Origin: Russula earlei
Taxonomy: Eukaryota > Basidiomycota > Agaricomycetes > Russulales > Russulaceae
Direction: 5' to 3'
Length of the DNA: 64,000 nt
Assembly (NCBI GenBank): GCA_025769875.1
Contig: JAGFNK010000034.1
Span: 1-64,000 of the forward strand
The stretch's first letter is position 1; every line of letters begins with the position of its first letter. Below the pieces are notes generated by a model, which made no database searches, had not been told where the DNA came from, and was given only the letters and a program-made list of their open reading frames with translations. This document shows positions 1 to 8,983 of the stretch, piece after piece. The position numbers and the translations under genes were made by a program.

Positions 1-61
1 GCTTTTGCGGCGACTCGTATAAGATAAGCGTCCTGTGTAGTCTGTGTGATTGTCACGATAC

Positions 62-76
62 AGGACGGCAATTTAG
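62..76. repeat. Left target-site duplication of the LINE
   Basis: The 15-mer AGGACGGCAATTTAG at 62-76 recurs exactly at 6947-6961, directly after a poly(A) tract. The first A of the right copy cannot be told from the tail, so the certain duplication is 14 bp. Perfect identity of the copies points to a recent insertion. Confidence 0.95.
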
Positions 77-78
77 CG

Positions 79-1419
79 ATGGATCTCAGTCTGTTACCAC
101 CATCACCTCCTAACCCTAACCCCATGCCAAAAACCCCCCAACCCCCCCCGGAAAAGCCACCCGACCCAGGGAAAGCTTATCCGCTAGAAGGGGACAACCC
201 AAAAAACCCAGTGATCACCCCGACTGAGAAGGGAGACACAACCAACTCACCAAACCCGAGACCTAGTGCTCCAGTTGAAAATGCAGGAGCGATACCCCGT
301 GGTATCCTCTCATACACCCCTGAGTATCTTAATATCATCCAAAAGGGCTTCCTTCACACGACCGCCACAGGTGCTCTGGATGCCTCAGAATGGGCCGACC
401 TATGCTCCCACTTAGTGAACGCCATTGGTCGAGGCTTCCTCCAAACAATCAGCAACTTTGGAGAAACGGCAGTGAAAGATGCCATCGCGGGGTCCATTGA
501 CCCAACACCCCTAGCACCGAACCTTCCCACATTCTTCCACAAACTGACAAACATCACCAACCTTTTAGCAACCCACCTCACCGGAAACCTCACAGACTAT
601 CATGATGAGCACGCCACCATCCTGGAGGAATACCGGAAAAAGGCTGCCAAGAAGGCTACAGTGGAAGTGGAAGAGACGTGGAGACTATGGAAGGAACGAC
701 AGTTGGAACAAAGGGCAGCAGCGCAAGAATCAGACATCGCCGCTGCCGCGAGAAACAGAAATCTCACTTATTTTCTGCAGTCAGCCGAAGGGATGGGACT
801 CACTCTCCCTGCGCAAGCCACCACAGGCAAACCACCAATGACACCTAAGGCAGGTAGCAAGCGGACCATATCTGGGTCTGTCCCGCCCTCTGCCCTTACC
901 CAACCTCCACAGCCAGCACACCCACATGGCGCAAATAATACGCGCTCCCCCCTCCGCACACCGAGGGGACGAGACACGGCACGCTCCCCCACCACTCCTC
1001 GCCCCAACACCAGGCGGGCGGAACCATCCCCGACACCCAACCCTAAAGGTAAAACTTACCCCGGACCACTAACTGAACCACAGGACAGCAGGCTCCAAGA
1101 CGCTGACGCGATCACTCAAGCTGTCACGAGAGCCATGGCTCCCTTTGCAGCGCGCCTAGAAGCGCTGGAAAGGCTATCAATGCCCCCACCACAGAACACG
1201 ATCACAGGTGAGTCACAACGTGAAACCACTCACCAACACAAACACCAGACAGAGGGTGCCGCCCATGCACCCACCGCTAGCCAACACCGCCCGCGACCCC
1301 CCGCCCCCCAGCTGTGGCCACCTGCACAGACAAGCCGGAAACGGCCTTCACCCGAGTCTCTTACCAGAGGAAGACCAAAAGCACGAACAAGGGTACAACC
1401 CCCGCTGATTCAGCACTAG
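79..1419 (+). CDS. LINE ORF1a, proline-rich gag N-terminal part
   Basis: This encodes 446 aa from the ATG at 79, the first ATG inside the element. The N-terminal 50 residues are very rich in Pro and Asn. Residues of about 80-200 are more ordered, with a helical, charged stretch (Lys/Glu/Arg around residues 190-230) that may form a coiled coil. The C-terminal half is again Pro/Arg/Ser-rich and probably disordered. No zinc knuckle is in this ORF; these are in the next one. The stop (TAG, 1417-1419) is followed after two bases by the ATG of ORF1b. In related elements the two parts may form one gag protein, so the break could be a frameshift mutation or a real gene boundary. By homology the product would bind element RNA. 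Confidence 0.8.
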   Translation: MDLSLLPPSPPNPNPMPKTPQPPPEKPPDPGKAYPLEGDNPKNPVITPTEKGDTTNSPNPRPSAPVENAGAIPRGILSYTPEYLNIIQKGFLHTTATGALDASEWADLCSHLVNAIGRGFLQTISNFGETAVKDAIAGSIDPTPLAPNLPTFFHKLTNITNLLATHLTGNLTDYHDEHATILEEYRKKAAKKATVEVEETWRLWKERQLEQRAAAQESDIAAAARNRNLTYFLQSAEGMGLTLPAQATTGKPPMTPKAGSKRTISGSVPPSALTQPPQPAHPHGANNTRSPLRTPRGRDTARSPTTPRPNTRRAEPSPTPNPKGKTYPGPLTEPQDSRLQDADAITQAVTRAMAPFAARLEALERLSMPPPQNTITGESQRETTHQHKHQTEGAAHAPTASQHRPRPPAPQLWPPAQTSRKRPSPESLTRGRPKARTRVQPPLIQH

Positions 1420-1421
1420 AT

Positions 1422-2783
1422 ATGTCTATCATCACCCCAGCAGCATATGCTACGGTGGCAGCGGCTGCAGCTAACAACCCAGGTCAGCCCACTGGACAAA
1501 AACCCAAACGCCACAGCGCACCGACCATCACAGAAGTAACGGTCTTGCGCTCCGGAGGCTTTGGTGACAAAATAGTGGAGCAGAACATACGTGCAAGGGC
1601 CGCAGATGCCATAGTCAGGGAGGTCCGCCTCCGTATGAGCAAGGCGGTAGCCAAACCCATTCCCTTAAAAGCAGGTAGGTGGAGTGTGCACCCACGAAGC
1701 AAAGGTAACTTCGTCTTCTCTTTCGAGGGATCCATTGCCTTCGACCACATCATGTCGTACGAGGCATTCCTCCTCCAACCCTTCCAAGGAATGGGCCAGC
1801 TATGCCCCGCCATGGGCTGGACTCGCTTCCTTGCACACGGCGTTCCGGTCAAAGACAACGATGGCATCCTCTTCCGACCAGACGAGCTACATGATGAGGT
1901 AAAATTGCTCCCAGGGCTGATGAAAGCCCACTTCTCCATGCAGCCGAGATGGCTTAAGCCTATCGAACGCATAAACGGGCCATACTCCACTCTCACATTT
2001 GCTATTTCTGACCCAGGCGGATCGGTAACAAATACGCTCCTTAAAGGACGCACTGCTCTCTTCGGCAAGGAGGTCTCAATCAGTAAGTGGATTGACAAAC
2101 CTGCCCTAGTCCAGTGCTCGAAGTGCCACGCCCTGGGACACACAAAAAGATCTGTGGCGTGCCCGTTGGGCAAAGACTCAGTGAGGTGTTACATATGCGG
2201 GGCGGGCCACACATCCGAGGAGCACGACCAAAAGTGCCCCAAGAAACATACGATCGCAGGCATCTGCGACTGTACGCACTTTAAATGCCTCAATTGCCGA
2301 ATGACCGGGCACCACTGCAGAGATGAAACCTGCCCAGCCAGGGAAGGCTATAGACCAAGGGCCCCACGAAAGGCGATACGTGCAAAGAACAAAGGTAAGG
2401 GAAAAGAAACTAACCCTGAAACCGGGGAAGAAGAGTACCGTGAATGGGCGGAAAGTATACCTAACTATGATAACGAGGATGACATGGATACGGCACTTGA
2501 CCTCGCAGAGGCCAACACCTTTAACCCTGACCCAGGCCCGGCCTATCGAATGCAGTCTCAACCCCAATCCCCAGCCAGGGCAGATACGCCAGGGCTCACA
2601 CCCAAAAAGAAGTCCATCCAGTTTGGCCCCCCCACGCCCGGCCCATCACGCCGCGCACCAGAGCCAACCGCCCCCACTATACACAACACTACATTCAGTC
2701 AAGGTCATGAAGGCCCAGCCGTCTCACATCACTCCCCCTCGCGCCCACAAGGCAGCGCTGCCCAGCCCAACCTTTCCCCATGA
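1422..2783 (+). CDS. LINE ORF1b, gag with CCHC zinc knuckles
   Basis: This encodes 453 aa from the ATG at 1422. The open frame extends upstream, overlapping ORF1a by about 100 nt, so translation could also enter by frameshifting. After an Ala/Thr-rich start, a conserved gag block follows (motifs KPIPLKAGRWSVHPRSKG and GMGQLCPAMGWTR). Three Cys/His clusters come near residues 225-320: CSKCHALGH, CYICGAGH and CLNCRMTGHHC. The tail is Lys/Pro-rich. The family role is nucleic-acid binding and formation of the retrotransposon RNP. Its stop codon overlaps the ORF2 start as ATGA (2780-2783). Confidence 0.88.
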   Translation: MSIITPAAYATVAAAAANNPGQPTGQKPKRHSAPTITEVTVLRSGGFGDKIVEQNIRARAADAIVREVRLRMSKAVAKPIPLKAGRWSVHPRSKGNFVFSFEGSIAFDHIMSYEAFLLQPFQGMGQLCPAMGWTRFLAHGVPVKDNDGILFRPDELHDEVKLLPGLMKAHFSMQPRWLKPIERINGPYSTLTFAISDPGGSVTNTLLKGRTALFGKEVSISKWIDKPALVQCSKCHALGHTKRSVACPLGKDSVRCYICGAGHTSEEHDQKCPKKHTIAGICDCTHFKCLNCRMTGHHCRDETCPAREGYRPRAPRKAIRAKNKGKGKETNPETGEEEYREWAESIPNYDNEDDMDTALDLAEANTFNPDPGPAYRMQSQPQSPARADTPGLTPKKKSIQFGPPTPGPSRRAPEPTAPTIHNTTFSQGHEGPAVSHHSPSRPQGSAAQPNLSP

Positions 2784-5700
2784 TGGCACACCCAACGCTA
2801 CATATAGCGTCGGTGAACATGCGCAAGCGCAACGCAGTTACCCACGCACTTTTGAATAGCGCCACAGAAATTAACTTACTATTTATACAGGAACCTTGGT
2901 ACGACAGGATAGGAACAGCACGAAAAGACAATGCCCGAGACGGCGTTGACGTGATGGGAGGGGCAGCCTCCCCAGCATGGGAGCTCCTCTACCCAGGGCT
3001 TGACGACGGACAAAAACCCAAGGTAATGTCTTATGCGAGAAAACCTCAACCGGACAAATTGGACCCCAGCTTCACAACAGTAACAAGAATGGACGTCTGC
3101 AAACATCCATGTGTACAGGTAGTGGACGTTGTGCTAGACAACGAAACTTGGCGAGTGATCAACTACTATCACGACATCAGAGACGCCACCGCTCTAGCAA
3201 CACTAACCTCACTAGACATCGACCCGACCACCCCGACTTTGATAATAGGGGATTTTAACACCCATTCCCCAACCTGGTCACCACCAGAAAACCCCAAATC
3301 GTACTGGGCCAACCGCATAGAGGACTGGGCCGCAACCAACCTCCTTACTCTAGCCAACACGCCCGGAGAGATCACGCGCAGAGGAGCAGCTCACGAAAGG
3401 GACTCAACAATAGACCTCGCCTGGTTCAACATGGCAGCGGTAAGACGTGCCACCTTCAGCGGATTCAAGATTGACTGGCCCGGCTCCCTCGGCTCAGACC
3501 ATGCCATGCTCCGGCTCACAGGAAACCCCACCACTCCCGACACTCCCGACACAGCGCCCACAGTGAACAACCCTGACTTAAGATACGTAGTGGACCCAGA
3601 GCAAAAGGAACCGTGGATCAAAACCTTCAAGGAGAGATGCGAAACCTGGACCCTCTCGTCACACCCAACCGCTGAGAAACTAGACGAAGAAGTGGATAGA
3701 TACATGACTGACATCCAACAGACAAACGCTGACACTCTCAAGCCTAGACACCCTCACAACCACCATGCCGCACCCTGGTGGGATGCGGAGTGCAAATGGG
3801 CCGTACAGGCACTCAAAGAGGCCCCAAACCCAGAAGAACGGAAAAGAGCGCACAAACGACTAAAATCCACTGTACAAGCAGCGAAACGACAGTGGGCCAA
3901 CGACTACATCGACAAAGCCCAACTATGGGAAGTCGCCACCTGGAGACACGGACGCAAAACCACTAAGGTTCCCCCACTCCGAGGACCAGAAGGTTTTGCC
4001 AACTCACACGAAGAAATAGCTGACACTCTTTCACAGCGCTTTTTCGCCGGGGAACGACAGGAAGTGGAACCACACTTCCCAGACGACCCAGTCCCACTCC
4101 CTCAACGCGAACTCCCAACGATTCACAAACAACTAATAACTGACCTCCTCCAGAAAGTATCTGGACGCTCTGCACCAGGCCCTTCGGGCCACTCCTGGAC
4201 CATGATAAAGTGGGCATGGGAAGCGAACCCGGAAAAGCTACTGGGTCTCCTGGTAAATTGCCTTAAAGCCGGACACCATCCAAGTGTCTGGAAGGAGGCA
4301 CTAGTCTGCGTTATACCCAAACCAAACAGAGCCGACTACACACTGGCTAAGAACTTCCGCCCAATAGCACTACTCGAATGTCTAGGTAAGCTCCTGGAGA
4401 AAATCGTGGCGAGGATCATCTATCAGGACATGGCCAGACACAAAATAGTCCCCACGACGCAATTTGGAGGGAGAAACGCATCATCAACAATAGACGCGGG
4501 ACTCACACTCTTACACGACATACAAGCGGCACAACAAATGGGACTCAAATGTGGGCTCCTGTTGTTCGACATCCAAGGGTTCTTTGACAACATAAACCAC
4601 CGGAGACTAACCCAAGTGGTTGAGAACCTTGGCTTCGCCCCAGAGATAGTAAAATGGTGTGACTCCTTTCTGACAAACAGGAAAGTCCGCCTGAGATTCA
4701 ACGGGCGTGCCTCAGACCCCTTTGATCTGGAAGCAGGTACGCCGCAAGGCTCCCCCGCCTCACCAGTACTTTCCATACTCTACACCTCCCCCCTACTTCA
4801 CAAGGCAAAAGCCTGGAACCAAACCGCCTTAGCCATGTATATCGACGATGGGGCCATCTTTGCGTGCAACCGAGACTGGACGTCCGTAGAGTCAGCACTC
4901 CGACTGGGATACTCCGAATGCGCTAAATGGCTAAACAAAGCGGGACTCAACGCTGAACCCGAAAAAACAGAAGTGCTCTTCTTCAGAAAACAGAGGGAAT
5001 GCGCGAACCCACCCAACTACATACACCTCCCGCTCCCATCACACAACACATACTACCGAGTGAAAGCGACTGACACGATCAGGTACCTCGGTTTCTTCTT
5101 CGACTCACGCCTCACCTGGAAACGTCATGTCGAGTACATGTGTAACAGAGCAAGAGCGTCGCTGAAAGCCCTTCAACTGCTTGGTAACTCCGTCAGAGGC
5201 CTCGAACAAGCAAAATGGAGACAGGTATACCTCGCCATCTGCCTCCCAACACTAACATACGGCCACCAGCTATGGTACACAGGTAAACAAATCGGTCTAG
5301 TCAAGAAACTGCAAGTCGTCCAGAACGAAGCGGTAAAGATAATAGCAGGGGCCTTCCGCACTACCCCGAGAGACCCCCTCCACCAACTACTAACTATCCT
5401 GCCCATGCGCATACAACTTAACAAACTAACCAACAACGCAGCAGTGAGACTCCACCGCACCATGACCGGTAGTCAACTACGAAGGAGACTAGGAGGTGCC
5501 TGGGATACCCAACCAAGCCACGACGCAGCACTACCATCACCAAACAGCCACAGAGCAAAAACCACCCTGAGCTCGCTAGCAAACCGAACGAACGCGAACA
5601 GCCCACGCATAGAACACTTCCCCAATCTCCCACCCGGCGCCCCAGATTGGGACGGACGCGTTAGCATGGGAAAGGTAACGGAACCACGCCAAGCAGAAGA

Positions 5701-6766
5701 CCGCATCACCATCTACTGCAGTGGTGTCAAAACAAACAAAGGACGAACAGACAACAAGCAACTTGGAGTGGCAACGGCAGTACTATACAAAACCGAGAGG
5801 ATACTAGGACGCAAAGAACAGGTAATCGGAACAACAGTAACAGTCGAGGGCACACACCTCCGCTCGCTAACGACCGGCCTCGAAGCCCTAGCGGAATACC
5901 TCGACACACGGACGACCATCACACCCACAAACGCCCACATCTTCCTACCAACACGTGCGGCCGCAGAACTAGCCATCAGCCACAAACCTCATGATGAACA
6001 AGCGATAGCTCTATGCCACTTAAAACAAATAGGTGAGATCCTTAACACCCACCCCCAAACGAACATAAGTCTGCTTTGGACATCTAGGAATGACAAACCA
6101 CCCGGAGCCCGAGAAGCCAGACGACTAGCCCTAGAAACGGCGCGCATGGCGCGCACTGAAAACCTAACAGAACCTCTATCCCTAGACGAACAAAAGAGAA
6201 AGCACAACGCGGACGCAATAGCGGAATGGGAAAGGAGCTGGCACCAGTTGCCCCGCACCTCACTCGCATACCGCACAGCTCTCACTAAACCGCCGAATGG
6301 AAAACCACACCCCACAGCAGTCGCCCAAAAACGGACAAAATGCACCAACGCAGGAACTCACAACAATGGAAACAACAGGAACAACAACACAGGGCAACAC
6401 GATAAGTTCCCCAGACAATTCACATCCACCTTCTACCGATTCATCACAGGTCATGCGTTCACCGGGGAGTATACTCAGCGATTCCACACAAGGCACACAC
6501 CCGCACAGGTCGCGTGCCCATGCGGCGAACCCCTCCAAACAGTTGAGCACGTGCTCCTGACATGCCCACAATACTACGACGCGCGCCGCAGACACTTGTC
6601 CACGAATGGCCGCCCACGAAATTTAGCCCAGCTGTTCGACCACCCAGATCGGGCACAGAGCACGCTCTCCTTTCTAATAGAAACCAAGGCATGCCTAAAA
6701 CCGAGGGAAAACTGGGACCCAGGAGGGTTGAGGGAGAACCGGGAAGCGCAGAGACACCCCACTTAA
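2780..6766 (+). CDS. LINE ORF2: endonuclease / reverse transcriptase polyprotein
   Basis: This encodes 1,328 aa without interruption. Residues 1-230 form an exonuclease-endonuclease-phosphatase (APE-type) domain: HIASVNMRKR, FIQEPWYD, IIGDFNTHSPTW and the final SDHAML. The reverse transcriptase occupies about residues 450-800, with the fingers motif RPIALLECLGKLLEKI, FDIQGFFDNI, GTPQGSPASPVLS and the catalytic box YIDDG in place of the usual YADD. Residues of about 975-1120 resemble an RNase H fold, but the first motif reads IYCSG rather than IYTDGS. The C-terminus has a Cys/His knuckle (CPCG...EHVLLTC). The product would nick the target and prime cDNA synthesis from the RNA tail. The coding frame looks intact. 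Confidence 0.95.
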   Translation: MMAHPTLHIASVNMRKRNAVTHALLNSATEINLLFIQEPWYDRIGTARKDNARDGVDVMGGAASPAWELLYPGLDDGQKPKVMSYARKPQPDKLDPSFTTVTRMDVCKHPCVQVVDVVLDNETWRVINYYHDIRDATALATLTSLDIDPTTPTLIIGDFNTHSPTWSPPENPKSYWANRIEDWAATNLLTLANTPGEITRRGAAHERDSTIDLAWFNMAAVRRATFSGFKIDWPGSLGSDHAMLRLTGNPTTPDTPDTAPTVNNPDLRYVVDPEQKEPWIKTFKERCETWTLSSHPTAEKLDEEVDRYMTDIQQTNADTLKPRHPHNHHAAPWWDAECKWAVQALKEAPNPEERKRAHKRLKSTVQAAKRQWANDYIDKAQLWEVATWRHGRKTTKVPPLRGPEGFANSHEEIADTLSQRFFAGERQEVEPHFPDDPVPLPQRELPTIHKQLITDLLQKVSGRSAPGPSGHSWTMIKWAWEANPEKLLGLLVNCLKAGHHPSVWKEALVCVIPKPNRADYTLAKNFRPIALLECLGKLLEKIVARIIYQDMARHKIVPTTQFGGRNASSTIDAGLTLLHDIQAAQQMGLKCGLLLFDIQGFFDNINHRRLTQVVENLGFAPEIVKWCDSFLTNRKVRLRFNGRASDPFDLEAGTPQGSPASPVLSILYTSPLLHKAKAWNQTALAMYIDDGAIFACNRDWTSVESALRLGYSECAKWLNKAGLNAEPEKTEVLFFRKQRECANPPNYIHLPLPSHNTYYRVKATDTIRYLGFFFDSRLTWKRHVEYMCNRARASLKALQLLGNSVRGLEQAKWRQVYLAICLPTLTYGHQLWYTGKQIGLVKKLQVVQNEAVKIIAGAFRTTPRDPLHQLLTILPMRIQLNKLTNNAAVRLHRTMTGSQLRRRLGGAWDTQPSHDAALPSPNSHRAKTTLSSLANRTNANSPRIEHFPNLPPGAPDWDGRVSMGKVTEPRQAEDRITIYCSGVKTNKGRTDNKQLGVATAVLYKTERILGRKEQVIGTTVTVEGTHLRSLTTGLEALAEYLDTRTTITPTNAHIFLPTRAAAELAISHKPHDEQAIALCHLKQIGEILNTHPQTNISLLWTSRNDKPPGAREARRLALETARMARTENLTEPLSLDEQKRKHNADAIAEWERSWHQLPRTSLAYRTALTKPPNGKPHPTAVAQKRTKCTNAGTHNNGNNRNNNTGQHDKFPRQFTSTFYRFITGHAFTGEYTQRFHTRHTPAQVACPCGEPLQTVEHVLLTCPQYYDARRRHLSTNGRPRNLAQLFDHPDRAQSTLSFLIETKACLKPRENWDPGGLRENREAQRHPT

Positions 6767-6920
6767 TCACCACCACAGACCACCACACACTACACTCTAA
6801 CGCTGTCATACCGCCCCAGCGGACAACTCAAGAACCATAACTCCTAATCACATTACGTCGCTTACTATGCCCGTGACCGCCTCTGTATCATGATGTACGC
6901 GCTGCGGAATACAAATTCGG

Positions 6921-6947
6921 AAAAAAAAAAAAAAAAAAAAAAAAAAA
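6921..6947 (+). repeat. Poly(A) tail of the LINE
   Basis: There is an uninterrupted run of 27 A between the 3' UTR and the right duplication. This is the 3' terminus expected after target-primed reverse transcription. The last A may belong to the duplication. Confidence 0.95.
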
Positions 6948-6961
6948 GGACGGCAATTTAG
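6947..6961. repeat. Right target-site duplication of the LINE
   Basis: This copy is identical to 62-76. Removing 77-6961 would rejoin the ancestral upstream sequence to the stretch leading into the gene at 7243. Confidence 0.95.
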
Positions 6962-7242
6962 GCAGTGGTTGTAAAATTTCCGATCCTTCGATCCCATAGA
7001 TGTATCGTCCCGGTGGTAAGATCCAAGTCATGTACGATGCGGACAACATTAATGCCCTTATATTTATATTTATTGAATTCGACCTGACAGGTGAAATGAA
7101 CCACATCCTTAGCAGTGATATGATATCCGATTTTGGTATGCCCGTCTGGCGGCGCCACGTCCCGGGCCGGTACCGGGCCGTGGTGGCACAAGCGGGTGCG
7201 GTGCAGTTTGGGTATTTCCTTCCAGCACCCACTGGCACAAGA

Positions 7243-8916
7243 ATGACAGACGCCTCTCTGTCTTCCGTCGTATCCGGCCTCATGCGGGCGCAGATGGGAA
7301 CATCTCTCTCCAGCACTGTCACAGACGAAGACCTCGACCGCCATGTAGCGGAACTCATCCTCAAGGAGGCAAAGAAGAAAGCAGAGCAATACAGCAAGCA
7401 GGGCATCAGTGCCTATCTCCCCCAGTCCGTTGCACCTCATTCCCCCCCCCCATTCGTGAGCCCCCGCTCGTACTGAAGCCCACGTTTCGAAACAATTTGC
7501 AGGCCAGAGAGCAATGTGCCAAAGACGAACAAGCGTTTTCTGTCGTCCATCATTCGCAATACGGACGACCATAACAAGAGCATCCTCCGCGCGCAGGCCC
7601 TCTCGGCCGCCGAAATTCGCACGGAGCGCGATGCCCAAGAGCGTGCGGACCGCAGGGCGCGAGCACAGGAGGCGGTGGCTGCGGAACGTGCGCGTCGATC
7701 GGTGCGTGGCCGAGATGACTCATGGGACCGCGAGCGGTACGGATCCGATGAGGGAGAAGATCAATGGCAGCCATCGAAGAGGCGACGAGGCGACGAAGAT
7801 GGAGAGCTTCACCGTGGCTCGCGCTCTGCGCGGCGATCGAGGCGTGATGAGGAGGGGTCATCCAAACACCGGCGGCATCACTCACGCCCACCTTTGGACG
7901 ATGAAGAGAGGGAGGAGCGCCGCCGGCGTCACCGACGAGGACGCGTATCGAGGAGCAAGAGCCCTGATACAACTAACGAGCGGAGTTCTCGTGGTGCCGG
8001 TGCGGCTTCCAAGCGGGATCGCTCACGTTCACCCGACGATGAGGAACACTGTTCACGACGGCATCGACGGCGGCAGAGTCCCATCGCAGGCGGTTCTCCC
8101 GAACCGGATACCCGCCCGCGGGATAAACGACGCGCACATGGCAGCGACAGTTCGCGCCGACGACGCCGGCATTCATCACGCTCGCTTTCACGCACACCGG
8201 ATAAAGCATCTCGCTCTGAAACGTTGTCAGACGGACTGGGCGCCAGGAATTGGCCGTCTGGTTTGAGAACATCCAGTCCGCCTCCGCCACCACCAGAGGA
8301 CCGCGGTCGCGATCCCGCTCGGCGCGAGTCTGAGCTACGTCGCAGACTCAAAGGCAAGGGAAAGTCCTCTAGGGAAATTACACCCGGGCGTGCTCGTTCG
8401 CGTACCCCTCTCTTGGACCCTTCACCGGCTCCGCGCGATGCCCCTCCACGCTCTCCTTCTCCCGGGCCTCGTCCGCCACCAGGTCCGCCACCGCCCCTTC
8501 CCCCGCCTGCCGACTTCTCCCCTGATAGCGTTCGACCGGACCTACCGTCAAAGATGGACAAGTATTTCGAAACGTCCTACGACCCGCGCCTGGATGTGGC
8601 ACCGCTGGTTCCTCCCAGCGTTCCGGCCACCGGGCTGATCAACAATGCCGAGTTTGAAGGTTGGGACGCGATGCTCGATCTGATCAAGCAGCGGCGGGCA
8701 GACAAGGCGGAGCGAAAGCGGCTCGAGCGACTCGGTGTTGTTGAGAAGAGCGGGAAGGACAAGAAGAAGAGCAAGAGCAAGGTCGCAGGTCTTGGCGTCG
8801 CGGGGACGCTAGCCGGGTGGTCTGAGGGTGGAGATGGTCTGATGGATATTGAGTACAAGAAGCGGGGGTCCGTGAGGGAATGGGACCTAGGGAAGGAAAC
8901 CAATAGATTAGATTAA
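7243..8916 (+). CDS. Conserved Arg/Ser-rich nuclear-type protein
   Basis: This is a two-exon model. Exon 1 begins at ATG 7243 (MTDASLSSVVSGL). The same frame is open back to an ATG at 7000, so a longer N-terminus is possible. The intron donor is GTGAGC at 7456. Acceptors lie at 7502 and 7509, and only the latter keeps frame, giving SNVPKTNKRF next. N-terminal helices (LDRHVAELILKEAKKKAEQY) are followed by a conserved NKRFLSS-IIRNTDDHN stretch. Then come about 250 residues rich in Arg, Ser, Asp and Glu with RS/RD dipeptides, a Pro-rich stretch (about 8450-8520), and a basic C-terminal segment. The composition suggests a nuclear, splicing-associated protein, but I do not recognise the family. 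The poly(C) beside the donor makes that junction uncertain. The LINE lies within 290 bp upstream. Confidence 0.7.
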
Positions 8917-8983
8917 GTACTTATCTGTCACGTGCAGTAGTCTTGGTGCGACGCGTCCGGTCGCGTCTTTTTTTCATCCATCC

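Larger units (their letters stand above)
77..6946 (+). mobile_element. Full-length-looking non-LTR retrotransposon (LINE, Tad-like)
   Basis: The element has the LINE layout: gag-like ORFs with zinc knuckles, then one ORF with an endonuclease and a reverse transcriptase, a 3' UTR of about 150 nt, and 27 A residues (6921-6947). It is bounded by a perfect duplication. There is almost no 5' UTR: the first ATG lies two bases inside the left junction, so the 5' end is either complete with no leader or slightly truncated. No LTRs are present. The clade (Tad1-like) is inferred from the fungal host, the CCHC gag and an RNase H-like region after the RT. The element sits in the same orientation as the gene downstream (ATG at 7243), within what should be that gene's promoter or 5' leader. 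Confidence 0.93.

Noticed and set aside
6958..7638. 226-codon minus-strand ORF right after the LINE
   Set aside because: It is antisense to the conserved Arg/Ser-rich gene and has no protein-like motifs.
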